Source of the DNA: Argopecten irradians | Lineage: Eukaryota; Mollusca; Bivalvia; Pectinida; Pectinidae | Length of the DNA: 64,000 nt | Assembly (NCBI RefSeq): GCF_041381155.1 | Contig: NC_091143.1 | Span: 29,761,331-29,825,330 of the forward strand | Direction: 5' to 3' | Shown: positions 23,041 through 63,494 of the stretch, in pieces | Layout of the letters: every line of letters begins with the position of its first letter | How positions within the stretch are numbered: position 1 is the stretch's first letter | Notes under the pieces: generated by a model | The model's input: the letters and a program-made list of their open reading frames with translations, nothing else | What the model was told of the DNA's origin: nothing | Databases searched by the model: none | Program-made: the position numbers and the translations under genes

Positions 23041-24744
23041 TGAGGCCCGTGTTGCGAAAACTTGATGATGTTATAGGTTTATAGGTTAAAAATAACAAAA
23101 CAAGTTGATTATAGAAACCGCCATTTTATCACAATAACATAACAATTCATCAATAACACACACATGTTTAACCCCACTATGTAGACCTCTGTCAGAAAAC
23201 ACAACAAGATTGATGAAAGAACAGCTCACGACACAGTTTTCTGTCGTAAAACAAGCATATCCAGCCCACATTTTTATGGGATAGATCTGTACAGTATACA
23301 GTATGTAAAATGACTCGATGATTCAAACAATGACGTCACAATACAACCGCATTCGATTGATATTGACATACATTCAACCATTCAATCATGTTTATAATAC
23401 TCTCTTGTTATACATACAATTGTATTAAGAGAGCAAATAAAATATAAAAAATCTTGAAACTTTCTCATTCACCCATAGTTATGTTATAACCGAAGCGGGA
23501 GACAGATTTTAATTTAGTTATGTGTATCAAAGATATATTTACAAATGATATCAACGCAACATTTTTAAGTCCTCTTGCTAGTTTTAAAGTTCAAGTTCAT
23601 AATAGAATACCATATAACCGGTTATTAACGTGGGTTAAAAAATTCACGCTTTTAACTAAAAACTAGATAATCGTATAAATGTGGTTTCAAATTTTCGCCT
23701 TCCGATTGCTAAGAGTTAAATGACTCTATCACGTTGCGATCATATCAATGTCCTATGAAAACGCGAAACTAACCAGCTATACGGCAATTAAAATGTCTAA
23801 TTTTAGAAAGGAAATGACATAATTCTAGTCTTTTAATAAATATAAAAAAGTAAAAATTTAACTGAAAGAAATGTCGTAATCAAATATCAAATTAATTTCT
23901 AAACTATATCTTTTATCACTTCTTTATGATCTTAATGTTATCATTTTGGGTAAAACCACGCAATTTATGTTAGGAGTACACTCAAATGAGTGTTATATCT
24001 CCATAAAATGAAACATCTACTCAAATGAATCCTTATATTTCGATCTACTGTATATTTTTCCACAAAATTCCGAAATCATTTAATCTTAAGCGAACTTACA
24101 CATGACTTTTTTGCGCATTGATATGTTTTAAGCCAATGAAAACGCTCGTTACAAACAAGATTGAAGAATAACAATTTAAGTCATGGATGCTTGAAAAAGA
24201 CTCCCTTTCCAGTAGCTTTATATGCAAGATATACCAGAATCAATGTGGCTTTATTTAGATAATTTCGTGTGATATAAAATTTCGTTTGCTACCTACAGAT
24301 GGTGACATCAAATGCTTTAATACTATTTTACAGATTTCGCAATGTTGCAATAAGTTGTTCGAAAACCTATGCAGCAATTTTACAAACATAAAAGTAGTTT
24401 TAACGTAAATTCCACTGTTTGTGTCTTTTAAAATAATACCAGTAATGTTAATGAATTTAAAATTTACCGCAAAAAACCTTCTTGTTGACGCCGTGGCGTC
24501 ACGTGGATGTATTGCTCGGGTAACCATGCTGTACAATCCCAGACGACACAAGTGTATTGCACGAGATATGATAGGTATGGAAGATAACTATTATCAGTTC
24601 TCTTCGTATAGAGATAGCGAGGTCTAATTGAAAACATAATATTTATTTGTATCCATAAAAATGGAAGAACTCTCAATGACAGCAGTATTTGTTCTACTGA
24701 CAGCTACAACTAACCACCCATGATGATAGAAACATTTCAATTTG

Positions 24745-25220
24745 ACTCAGATCGTGTTTGATTAATTTTAGTTGAACCTTTTATAAATCACATATACAAT
24801 GTATAGAAATCGTGTTTGATTCATTTTCTGTTGAATCTATTACACATAACAAATATATTGTATAGAAATCTTGTTTAATTCATTTTCTTTTGAATCTATT
24901 TTAAATAGCATATACATTGTATAGAAATCGTGTTTGATTCATTTTCTTTTGAATCTAATATAAATAACATGTACATTGTATAGAAATCTTGTTCGATTCC
25001 TTTTGTTTTGAATTTAATATAAATAACATGTACATTGTATAGAAATCGTGTTTGATTCATTTTCTTTTGAATCTATTGAAAGTAACAAATACATTGTATA
25101 GAAATCGTGTTTGATTCATTTTCTGTTGAATCTATTATAAGTAACAAATACATTGTATAGAAATCTTGTTTGATTCATTTTCTTTTGAATCTAATATAAA
25201 TAACATATACATTGTAAACG
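24745..25220. repeat. ~60-bp minisatellite, about 8 copies
   Basis: The unit is TATAGAAATCGTGTTTGATT + CATTTTCTTTTGAATCTA + TTATAAATAACATATACATTG with scattered changes. It lies 0.8-1.25 kb downstream of the Trk stop codon and could be part of its 3' UTR. Confidence 0.9.
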
Positions 25221-25429
25221 TTTGTCGTGTGACGTTGATCTTTCCTTCACAAAGATCGATACTAACACTTTTGCACTATTGAACTTCTCCACTAAATCAA
25301 CAAATGAGAAGACAATTTGTGGATTTCAAAAATAAACACAATTGATTGGGCATTATCGGGTTGATAAAACACAACCATTGAAGTATGTTATGATTGCTGA
25401 CTATTAATGTTCGTACAGTTAAAATACAC

Positions 25430-25850
25430 CAGCTCATCGTTGGTTACCAGTAAAATAAGTCAAGTTTGATGACGAGGTCTGCGATTGGTAACCAGTAAAA
25501 CAAGTTTCTCAAACCCGCCTACGATTGGGGACGAGTGAAGCATTTCAAGTTCCATATACCAGCCTACCATTGGTGACCAATGAAGCATGTCAAATTCGAT
25601 GAGTACGTCTGCACCATTGGTGGCCAGTGAATCATGTCCAGTTTCATACATCTGTCAACGATTGGTGACCAGTGAAGTATGTCAAGTTCCATGCGCCAGC
25701 GTACAACCGGTGACCATTGAAGCATATCAAATTTGAGGACTAAATCTGTACTACATTGAACATAATCAGCCTACCATTGTTGATCAGCGAAGCATGTCAA
25801 GTTCGATGACTAGGATTGAACGCATATTCACTGTACAGTATCCTACCATT
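25430..25850. repeat. ~45-bp degenerate minisatellite
   Basis: About nine diverged units contain ATTGGTGACCAGTGAAGCAT, GTCAAGTTCGATGA and a CGTCTG(C)-like end. It lies 150-570 bp downstream of the Trk stop codon. Confidence 0.8.
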
Positions 25851-25998
25851 GGCCTACAAAACAATCAAGGTCAACAAGAGTTGATTTTTTTCCGTTAATC
25901 TCCATTCACGTCCGCAGAATTGGACACATGGTAGGTCTAATACGAATTGCTTTTGACAGCTTAGGTCTTGAAAGTCATCTCATTTTCAACTATCCTCG

Positions 25999-53231
<27,233 letters not shown>

Positions 53232-54058
53232 CTGCGAAATAAAATAAAATGCAACAAAATATTTTAAATCATCATTTTAATTCTTCATCCATTATAATTT
53301 ATGATCTGGTCTAGGTTTTGATAAAGAAGAGCCTAAATGTATCTACAAGGATGAATGTTTTTAATCTTATTTTCTTTTAAGTTATGTTTTATCTTTTATT
53401 TTCTATTCTTATTTTTGTTTTTGCAAAATTAATAAAAAAACTTACTTCAAACATGGAATATGCTATAAATTGTATTATCAAACTTTAGAACAAACCAGGC
53501 AGACTTTTGTCGAAGACATGATTGTACCACTACGTATGTAATGATACTGCATGCTTGTAATCATAGGCTATACAATGCTAATGATAGGATGTCTTCTAGA
53601 AGATGTTATAAGACAATGTTGTTTGAATCAGTTGTTCAATCAAACCCCATCAGTCCAGCGCAATAATAGCTTACATTCCAATTATTCCTATAAAGGATGT
53701 AATTACTTTGTTGTCCTTTGATGCATATTTTTAGAATTTCTTAAATAGCTTTTATAATGAAAACATTGTCTAATTGTAAAATATAAAACAGTCAATTTGA
53801 ATAACCAACTGTGATTTCTCATGAGACGATTGTGACTTTACAATTAAAATGTTTCCAAAATTCGCAACTTGAAAATACCATAGGATTGTGCTGCGCTCTA
53901 ATACTCAGCATAGTCCGAATATCAAACAATTTCAAACATAACTACATTTGGACTAATATGACAAGCGCATTGGATCAGGTAAATATAGCCATAAGGTAAA
54001 ATTTCGTCTAAGTGGTTTGCATGAATTGGCAATCTCCCACAGGAGTTAAGAAACGATT

Positions 54059-55112
54059 TTGTCAAGATTCCGTCTTTGTCAGCCAGGATCTGTGTTGGGA
54101 CCACTTCTCTTTGTTCTCTATATAAATGATATGCCCGATGTAACAAGTACCGGGACAGACACCTATCTGTATGCGGATGATACGAAAGCTTTTAGATCAA
54201 TAAAAAATGAAGAGGATTGCAAAATATTACAACATGATATATATTCATTAAGCCAATGGTCAGATATTTGGAAACTCTGCTTCCACCCAGACAAATGTAA
54301 AATGATGCGATTGGGATATTCAAATACATCTAAATATGGATACAGACTGAAGGAAAATGCCCAATTTTTAAAATTTGTTGACTCGGAGAAGGATATTGGT
54401 GTCACCATAGATGATAAACTTACCTTTGACAAACATATATGTGAAAAGGTCAACAAAGCAAATTCAATCATGGGAGTGTTGCGGAGGACAATGGAATACA
54501 TGGACCAGAACAGTTTTAAACTTTTATACACGGCATTAGTTAGGCCTCATATTGAATATGCTGTTCAAGCCTGGTGTCCGTATTTGGAAAAGCATGTAAC
54601 AACAATAGAAAATGTTCAACGTCGAGCAACAAAGCAAGTGCCAGGTCTCTCAACTTTGCCATATACAGAACGTTTGCGTAAACTCCAACTTCCAACGTTA
54701 GCATACAGGCGGTCACGTGGGGATATGATTGAAATGTACAAAATACTTTCTGGAAAACACGATAAAGAAGTCGCAGATTTGTTTTCAATCAACCAGGGAT
54801 CAAGTACCCGCGGACATGATTTGAAAGTGTACAAAGAGCATTCAAGGCTGTGCGTGAGAAAACACTCGTTTACCCAGAGAGTCGTGAATACTTGGAACAG
54901 TCTCCCATCAAATGTTGTTCAGTCTAGGACAGTTAAGCAATTTGAATATGAACTCGATTCACATTGGAAAAATCAGCCACTAAAGTATTTATACACTGAA
55001 AAAATAAATCCGTGAATTTCTAAGAGCTGACTATTATAGGATTATAAAAAATCCTGTACATGTTAACATGTATGTTGTCAGAATAAATCTATGTATCTAT
55101 GTATGTATCTAT
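54059..55112 (+). mobile_element. 5'-truncated LINE with intact reverse transcriptase C-terminal half
   Basis: One open frame (54059-55015, 318 codons, stop TGA) gives PGSVLGPLLFVLYINDMP, the catalytic YADDTKAF, FHPDKCKMMRLG, DIGVTIDDKLTFDKH, RPHIEYAVQAWCP, VQRRATKQV, LPTLAYRRSRGDM and VVNTWNSLPSNVV. This is the C-terminal half of a CR1/Jockey-type non-LTR reverse transcriptase. The endonuclease and N-terminal reverse transcriptase are missing. The 3' tail is a (ATCTATGT)-type microsatellite ending about 55112. The absence of stops suggests a fairly young insertion. It lies upstream of the known Trk LRR exons, antisense to Trk, and is dead because truncated. Confidence 0.9.
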
Positions 55113-55115
55113 GTC

Positions 55116-55190
55116 TTTGCATATTATAGAGTTAGCTCCCTTGCGGGTTGGTATCGATCGCAACATATCACGTTACAGCACGGTTTATTT
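55116..55190. mobile_element. CRE-type MITE, half copy 6
   Basis: CTTTGCATATTATAGAGTTA + GCTCCCTTGCGGGTTGGTAT and a degraded continuation (CGCAACATATCACGTTAC). It begins directly at the LINE's microsatellite tail. Confidence 0.65.
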
Positions 55191-56315
55191 CCTAAAAAAT
55201 AACACCAGTCCTTGTTTTGTTAAGCACAAAGAAGTTTCCTCAAATTAAATAAGTTGATTTCTCCTGCTGTCACTAGCTCGGTCGTTTTGAACTCACGAAT
55301 GGATATCACCAATATCGTAGTATAACGTACACGACAATAGGTATCAGATATTGCTAATGATGCCGATTCGTGTAGATTCATGGTTTATACTATCGATCTA
55401 ATCAAAATCGATCAAATTGCAATTTCGAATCACCGGTTTAACTTGTGATATATCATATCGCAGTAGAAGCGCTCAACCATCGTATGAGAAATGGGTCGAC
55501 AACATTAGAATTTTAAACATGTGAATAGAGGTCAGCATAAAGTCATGTTTGATAATTCGACGGAACCGAGATAACTAAAATGCTAGGTTAACAGCCAATA
55601 AAATCGGTCGTTTGCTTGACAACACGGTGGAATCAAAGCATCTATGTGTGTGTTTAATCTACTGGAGTTGAAGGTTTCTACGATTTTATATGGAATGCCA
55701 CAGCACAGTTCTGTTTTGGAGTCGGCAGTCTGGTTTGGCTTGGTTTATTTTGAACCATAAAAACCAGAACCATTTCAAGGGGAACCAGCCTTAATAGATG
55801 ACGGAGAGGCTTTTTGTAACAATATGTGAGAGGCTATTGGTTCAATGTCCGAATAATATAATTAACAGGGGTCTGTCTAGTAGGCAGGAAATCTCATCCC
55901 GAGTGAAAGATTTGGCTAGCCAACCCGAGTCTTGCCGTGTATTAACAGCCAAAAACTTTCAAGAAGGTTATGATATCCAACTCAACCTAACAGACTAACA
56001 TGTAATTCTTTGGTAGAAAGATGGATGATATTTCGGATATCTAAAAGTATTTGAATCGGGGAGACGTTGTAAGTGAAAACGGCGTCTTCAATGGACTCCG
56101 TCTGTAATGATGACGTCGGTGGTACAATGAAATTATGATAAGAATTTTAGAGTTAGAACTTTTATGATTCATTACATCAAATTATATCTAATTTGATATA
56201 ATGTATAACATGCCGACGAAAGTAATTGTAGATAATTATATATTAGTTCAAATTTTTATGTCTAAAATTACCATCATTATCATAATATACCACATTTCAC
56301 GTCATTGTTTTTCGC

Positions 56316-56538
56316 CTGTGCATATTAAAGATTTACGTCCCTTGCCACTCGGAACTATTCGGATGTAACTGTCGTATATTGACATGCTATACATATGAGG
56401 AGTTGAGATTGCATCCCTTTTGGTAGCATTCATCGCAACATCATTTTATCAGAGCAAATCTCATGCTGTTATCTCAGAAAAGTATGACCTCGCAATCAAT
56501 ACTAATCCAATAGGGCAGATAACTTTGTAGTATGCAAA
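56316..56538. mobile_element. CRE-type MITE, degraded copy 7
   Basis: GTGCATATTAAAGATTTACG + TCCCTTGCCACTCGG on the left; TATGACCTCGCAATCAATAC + TAATCCAATAGGGCAGATAA and TAGTATGCAAATACAG on the right. The centre is longer than in other copies, so something may be inserted. Confidence 0.6.
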
Positions 56539-56611
56539 TACAGAATATCACGTGCGAACTGTTGTTTCGCCGATGAAGAAAACAAAGTTAATATTTTCCC
56601 TAGCAACACTG

Positions 56612-57797
56612 CAGGGATGGGTTCAATTACATAGCAATGTAATTAATTAGATTACACATTACATTTCAAAATGACATTACAATTACTTTTACCATTACAC
56701 ATATTTTGCAATGTAGTTAATAAAATTTCCATTACTTCACAAATGTAATTAATTAAATTACACATTACTTTCAGTTTTTACTAAAATAAAAACGGACTTG
56801 GCACTATGTAAAAATAGCTATCTTTATACAATACATATCCATGTACATTTTTATACTAATTTTAAATATGCATTCATTAATAATGTACTTTAAATATCCA
56901 AATATTACATTTAAAAGAACAGTCTATTATCGGTCAATACAATCACATCAAAGTACATTTAATTTTTGACGTTACATTGATAATAATCAGACTTTCAAAA
57001 TTGGTGTGAGGAGAAATATTACATATTATGGATACTAGACAGACTACATTGGTAGAAGTAACAGAAATACAAAAAAAGGTATTAGGTAATAATTGTGTTT
57101 ACATGATATATTGTAATTTTGCCACTTTTAAAATTCTATAAATATGACGGTCAATGTAATGCATTTTATCCCATATTTGTCTAGATATATATAAATGTAT
57201 ATAAATTTTCTTTTACTAATTTGTGCTGGAAACTAAATCTTTTACTAAGCCATATACCTATAGTATCGCTTTGAATTTCACATTAGGTGTGATTCTAATA
57301 TTATACTTAGCTCTGCAATAGTGAAGGTAACGATCAATTGTTCATACAGTTTGCCCCAAGGTATGATTATCTATAATTACCTGGTAGCTGGTCTAGCCCC
57401 ATTTTTCAAATCAAACTTTATTTTGAACCTGTTTTAATACAATTAAGGGCAAGACATTTTTCTAAAGAACTTTTATCAAACTATATCGTAGACATGCATA
57501 GTAACTAATCATAAGGATACTAAAGCTAATATGAAGACAAAAACTTCAAGAAGAACAGAAATATGGAAAATGTATTCTGACAAATCTATCTACATTCATG
57601 TCCTTAACAAACATTACATGTTATTGAAATGTAATTGAAAAGTAATTGAGCATTACATGCATTTTTGTAATGTAATTAATTAAATTACCATTACATGTAA
57701 TTGAAATTTGCTTCAATTACACATTACATTCAATTACTTGAAAAATTGTAATGCATTACAATTAATTACCATTACATTTTTAATTACCCCATGCCTG
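56612..57797. mobile_element. hAT-like non-autonomous element, ~1.19 kb
   Basis: Begins CAGGGATGGG and ends CCCATGCCTG, inverted ends of the CAGGG type used by hAT elements. The ends continue into long AATTACATT/AATGTAATT-rich arms (about 150-200 bp each) around an AT-rich core with no transposase frame. Flanks (AACACTG before, AACAACAG after) are only loosely similar, so the target duplication is uncertain. Confidence 0.75.
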
Positions 57798-59284
57798 AAC
57801 AACAGCAAGATAACTTAAGTCATGTATAGGGGATAAGTTATCTATCACACAACAGGATAAAACCAAATAATGTCATATACCGCGTATATGATCGAAAGTA
57901 TAAAAGAGTAAAAATAGTATTAACTGATATTATTTTAAGCAATATTATATTCAATAAGGATACAGTACAACCAATCATGAGAGGTTGAATTCGGAAACAA
58001 GTACAATGTGCTAAATTATAAATATTATTCCGTCTTTATAACTGATTTTAGATCTAAAGTCATTTGTATCTAGGTTAATTCTTGTTAGGGCATCGTTGGA
58101 ACAGAACTACCAACCAAGTTAAGAAGTTTTAATCAAAGCTGCTTGCTTCACATTTATACAAGCTACGGCTATGACGTCTGTCCGCAAAAACCATGAACTA
58201 CTTTAATGTTACATCAGAGACCAAAGTATTCTAAACATGTTGCGTTACATGATTTACACCAGGTGACGAAACACACTGATACTATTACGTCGACCTCTGA
58301 TCTGAACAGTTTATCAGTGGAGAATTAAACAACCCCTGCTGTGCAAGGTCTGTCAGAAACTTCAAAAGCAATAGGCATTATTTGAACGATGGAGGATTAT
58401 ATCTCGCGAATATGTCATAAATGCGTATTCGGATTTTATAACCTCGGGATTAAGTGAAGCGCGGAGACTGTTTCAACAAATATAGTTTCAAGGCTTAAAC
58501 TAAAAGGGAAAATGGCACCAGGGGATTTTTTGTTAAAATTCACAGGTTGAAAATTTCTATTTTAATGCCGATGGTATCACGTTCACAGAGAAATATCAGA
58601 GCGAGCAGGCAGACAATTACAATAAAACATTGTTAAAATTTGATCGAGAACTTCAAAAAACTGTTTTTCTTAATTGTGATGATAAAAAGAAAGAAGCCAA
58701 AATAATACCAAAACTCCATTCTGTCGATGTCGACGAGAATTCATATGTCTAGTGTCATTAGCTTTTGAACGGCATCAATAATACCTTAATGTCATGTGTA
58801 GAAGACCATAGCGACAGCATGATTGCTTTACGTATTGTTCCAAGAATCGAGATAGTGGTTTAATGTCATACGTCTGTCAGTGTATAAACTCTAAAGACAT
58901 TATTCATACAAATGTCAAATGCCATTCGATAGTCATTAGTAGTCTATCCTTTTGCATTCGTTTCGTCAGAGCGACCAGAACGTTGACCTAATTCTGTCTG
59001 GATGGATGGGAAAGCACCAAATATATTAAAAACTTTCCTTCATTTCCCGGAATCCTTTCAATGCAAATGTTGCATTACTACTTCGTTTGTCAAATGATTG
59101 ATTTCGGTGATGAAGAACCGGTACGTTTGTTTCGATCATGCTAACATGATCTAGTTTGTAAAGCCGTACTTTGACATAAAATACTCAAATGACATTTGTT
59201 TGTCTTTCGTTTTGATAACAACATATAAAAAAGTCATATTCTTTTAAGGTCATGTCAGGGTTAGAAAGTTGAGAAAAACTAGAG

Positions 59285-59400
59285 CACTCGACAAAAAAAT
59301 CTTCGACCAACGGCAGTAATAGGCAAGTGCCCCACGTGAGTTTCGGACTCGAAACCCAAAGACGAAGTGGTAATATATCAGAGTGCCAAGCAAGGTAAAG
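59285..59400 (-). mobile_element. Possible tRNA-derived SINE fragment
   Basis: On the - strand, TTTGGGTTTCGAGTCCGAAA is a good B-box, followed by CTCACGTGGGGCACTTGCC, a tail I associate with bivalve SINEs. The A-box region is too diverged to be certain. Confidence 0.4.
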
Positions 59401-62400
59401 TTGGACAGTTATTCGTTATTCGAGCGTCACCTGTTTTGACGGATGCAGCCAAATTAAATAAAGTCTTTTTTTGTTTAATTCCTTGAAATAACTATATTTT
59501 CAGTTTTCCAGTAAATATTTAAAGCACAGACCTTTCTAAATCATTTGAGAGTCTTATTGTCGATAATAAATTATTTTACTGAAACCAAATCTTCAGTTGC
59601 GTTCACATTTATTTACTTTTTATCTCAAATGTATAAGAAGAAAAATATAAGAGTTAGACAGTTATATAATTGATTTGGATAATAATACTAACTAGCGGAA
59701 CGCTCCTTGAGCTTCGGGTCGGATACAGGATCTCTGGGTCAAATAACACATCCTATATACATTACTTTCTGATTATCATAATATGTCTCCATCGCGACCG
59801 TCCAACGAGGAAAACCATCTAATGAATTTAAACACCACAAGGTTAAATAAATCAATTTCAGTCAAACGGGAATAATTATATCCGCAGCGGGATTCGAAGT
59901 CTGTTAATTTGAATTTGGGTATCGCTAACCTTGAAACAAGAAAGGTGATAAAAGTCATAGTCCGCTTGAAAATTCTCAACTGACTGTTTGAACGTGAGGT
60001 TTTTGCAACATTAACAGTAACGCATCAAACATCAAAGGCAAACGCCAAAATCAAACGCAACGCAACGTAATCAAATACATAATACTTTATCAAAATTCAG
60101 AAACAAATAAATAATAACGAGTTTCTGAAACGTACCAGCAGACCAACAGAGTAGAAGGAATTCTCCAAAAGGGTATCCATCTTCTGTTTCATCGCCGATA
60201 ATAAGTTTCAACAAGAAGAAAAAGGACATTGGGTTGTTGAAACCATTTAAGTAGATATTAAATTACACGATGATAACAAATTGTCGACCGTACAACTCTC
60301 TTAGTATTCATTAACAAAATTCCAACGATACTGAAATTATCCATGGTATTATCTGTTAAAATTGCAAACTAGCATTTGCGATGTGGAATAAATACTGAAG
60401 AAAGTCCTCTACAATTTGATATTTACGTAGTTATGTGTGTGCATACGCCAACATCTCTAGGGTATTAAGCACCAAACCGATACGTTATGTCATGAAAGCG
60501 TGTTTGCAACATTTGATTATCGCCTTTATCATTGGTAAAAGGTGACCATTATCATATCAGTGCATTTGATTAACTAAAAGCTCAATAAAGGAGAAAACAA
60601 AACATCAAACGTCACCGTGTTGCTTTCATACATACGGTGACGTTTAAAGGATTTCTTAGCCATATATAAACAAATTTGATATCCTTTCGATACTAACAGT
60701 TTCATTCGCTGGATTTTACGTTATACAGAAATCGATTCATGTATCTAATAATTACCTCAAATTAGTGGATAAAGAAAACTAATGGGCCTGGAACACGATC
60801 TTAACTTGACATCTTCCCAAAACAATTTTGTAAATCGCATCTCGAACCAAAATTAAGGGATTTAGTTTGCCAATTGTGTATTTACGTCACGCGTTTTGGA
60901 CATCTCGCAGCTGCTATTAAATGCGATTTAGATTTGTTCCATATAAACAAAATATCGGTCAAGGATCGAGAGTTGATTTATAATAACCGGTGACAGTAAA
61001 ACTTCCTCTTTATAGCAACATAAGATGATTATATGGATGTTTAATCCGTAACTTATGTAGGTCAATTGCAGGATAAGACGAACAGGGGACAATACAGGAT
61101 GTATGACGTCTGTTAATGAGCGTTTAACAATATTATGATGTCAATGACAAATTTGTTGGTAATGAATCAGATCAGTACATAATTATATAGATATATGTGT
61201 ATGTATAACAATACATGCGTAGTTCACATGATATATCCTAAAATACATTTCATAAATCATTTAGAAAATGGAAACGACTTAATTGTTCTATTTCTCCAAT
61301 GATAAGGAAACTTTTAAAATGGAACATTGTATTTCGTTATTTTACAAACAAATGGACTCTTAACTATTTCATTTACTGGTGATTAAAATATTACCAATTT
61401 CATATACCCAACTTTTACAAAAAATAAGAAAAAAATGAAAAGTGTTGAAAATGAATCTTCAAAGACAGATATTAAAAACAATGCTATTGATCCCAGTTGT
61501 TACTGTACGATACGTTTTTCGGTCTAGAAAGTAAAATTGTGAAGTGCAGATGTAAGACAAATGCAATGTCGAAAGGCTTACAGCAGAAGTCAAACACAGA
61601 GTCTTACTAAACAATGATATAGTGAAAGCTATAATCGGATTACTTGGCGGAAATAACGTCGGTACGCCTACACAATACTAGACGAACGTTTACACTAAAG
61701 TATATCCCTGTGGTACTTTTAATGTGTTGTGATTTGGGCTGGAACAATCTATAAAATTATGAATGGTTTAATTATTATGCAAGTTGGAAGCCTCGACAAT
61801 TTTCATATCATGTGTATATATTGATAACATGGTATACCATAATTATAATCATTGTTAATGTATTCATTTGACTACAGTTTCAGGGTATATAACGTCACAT
61901 GCCGACAGTTAAGAGATTATTAAAAAAGACAGATATGATTGTGCTATCCCGTTTAATGATAAAGTGCTTCGAATTCTACTTAAAGGTGGCATATCTCTTT
62001 TGCAATATAGTAACTTATCTTTAATTGCGAATTTTGTTATCATGCTATGTCGTTAGATACATGTAGGGACTTCTGAAGAGTTCAATCTATTAGATGCATA
62101 TAATGTCAATAAAATTTTGTTGAAATTGAAATGTCGGTATTGGCTTATTCATGTATTTCATATTCATTTGTTTCTTTTCTATGTATTCATATTAGAAGAA
62201 AAAGAATCCATGACAATGCTACGTAGTACAGCAGTCTTATATCCACTGTGGGCGCATAGACAATATTTTTTCTCGGGGCATTTATCTTATTCATCTTTAT
62301 ACACCTTATACGGTTAGATGTTACATATTTAATTTTGATATCAATTTAATTACAGTAAACTACTTATTGTAACGCAATCTATTAGCACAGTCATGAATTT

Positions 62401-63461
62401 GAGCGTTTCTAATGATAGCTATACTAAAGTTATATAGAAAATAGGAAAGCTTTACAATACATAAACCGCTAACTCATATAAAATCTTAATACATATGATC
62501 ATTAAAATTTCGATATGTTCGGTAACAACAGATGATCCCATGCCTTAATCTACTCTTGGTAAGAGTTTTGAGGAAACAACACCACCAGCAAAGATTGGCA
62601 CCACTTTCACTGACCTGATTACTCAATCCATTCTTGTCGCATCATTTAAACTTACACGATATTTTACATATAAAGCTATATGGATATCACACAAATAATA
62701 TTTCTAAATGTTTGCCTATCCTGAAATTCGATATTTGAATATTTGATACAATTGATAATTTGATCAAATTTGTTTGAGTACATGTAACGTTATTCATATT
62801 CATACAATGTCCTATGCTATCGGCCATAGGCTCTTTTTACTTTGTATACATTGTCTTTTAACAACCAAAATGCCTCATTGTATTTCAAGTGGTTTAATTT
62901 GATAGCAACTGAAGAGCCCATATGTCCCTGAATAAATAATTTATCCGTACTGTAGATAATATTTGTTTACCGGCGTTTTGTTTAAATTAAATCGATATAT
63001 AACAATTCCCTCTGGCCCGCGTGTCTAACCCTTTGACACATTAAGTTATGAATGTATATGTTTCCTGATGTTCCAATTATTTGTTTACCATGGTAAATAT
63101 ACATTTTGAAATTTATAATCAATATTTTTCAATAATATATATTGTTTTGTTTGATGTCTGAACGTTTCTTTGATTTTAAAAATTGTTTTGTTGATCAACT
63201 CTGTACATGTATATATGTAAAAATATCATCATGACTGCAACAGTCCTCAAGATGTCTGAAAGAAATCGGAACACGTCGATGCTAATCTATAAAACTATTG
63301 CTAATCCTAACGATACAGACATGTTAATCAAATTATATCAACATCGTACATGTATATATCAAATTATACAGTATCAGCTGTTACTTGCAAAGCCGTTTGT
63401 CATGTTGATCATTCGATAAATGAACTACCCTAGATATTAAGAAGATGCGGCCACTTACAGT

Positions 63462-63494
63462 CCTGAAACCTCTATAGATTGTAATAAGTGACTA
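63462..63494 (-). CDS. NTRK: Possible Trk LRR1 micro-exon
   Basis: Tentative. On the - strand, CACCTTTTTTCTATAG|T... ends TCAGGACT|GTAAGT after 33 nt, with phase 2 in and out as the next exon requires. It reads HLLQSIEVSGL, which would join as ...SIEVSGL-TIENSGL, comparable to human LRNL-TIVKSGL. The human exon at this place is longer, so either the exon is reduced or this is chance. Confidence 0.3.

Larger units (their letters stand above)
18412..25998. other. Intergenic region without a supported gene
   Basis: 7.6 kb between the + strand gene and the Trk stop codon. Contents are a tRNA-like SINE piece (19190-19300), repeat family A (20208-20513), a hairpin element (21147-21285), a CGCGAA-rich repeat (22795-23040) and two minisatellites (24745-25220, 25430-25850) that may lie in the Trk 3' UTR. 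Open frames here are short and lack splice or family support. Confidence 0.6.
53232..63461 (-). other. Region 5' of the first recognised Trk LRR exon
   Basis: 10 kb that is probably Trk intron. It holds the LINE (54059-55112), CRE-type MITE pieces, the hAT-like element (56612-57797) and a SINE-like piece (59285-59400). I searched the - strand for a signal peptide and LRRNT exon and found none I can defend. Confidence 0.5.

Noticed and set aside
59776-59979. 67-codon - strand frame as a missing Trk N-terminal exon
   Set aside because: No cysteine pattern of LRRNT, no LRR consensus, and no donor in the required phase.
60100-60250. A - strand ATG-led segment (MKQKMDTLLENSFYSVGLL) before GTACGT as Trk exon 1
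   Set aside because: The hydrophobic part is too short for a signal peptide, and it does not supply the phase 2 end or any LRRNT cysteine.
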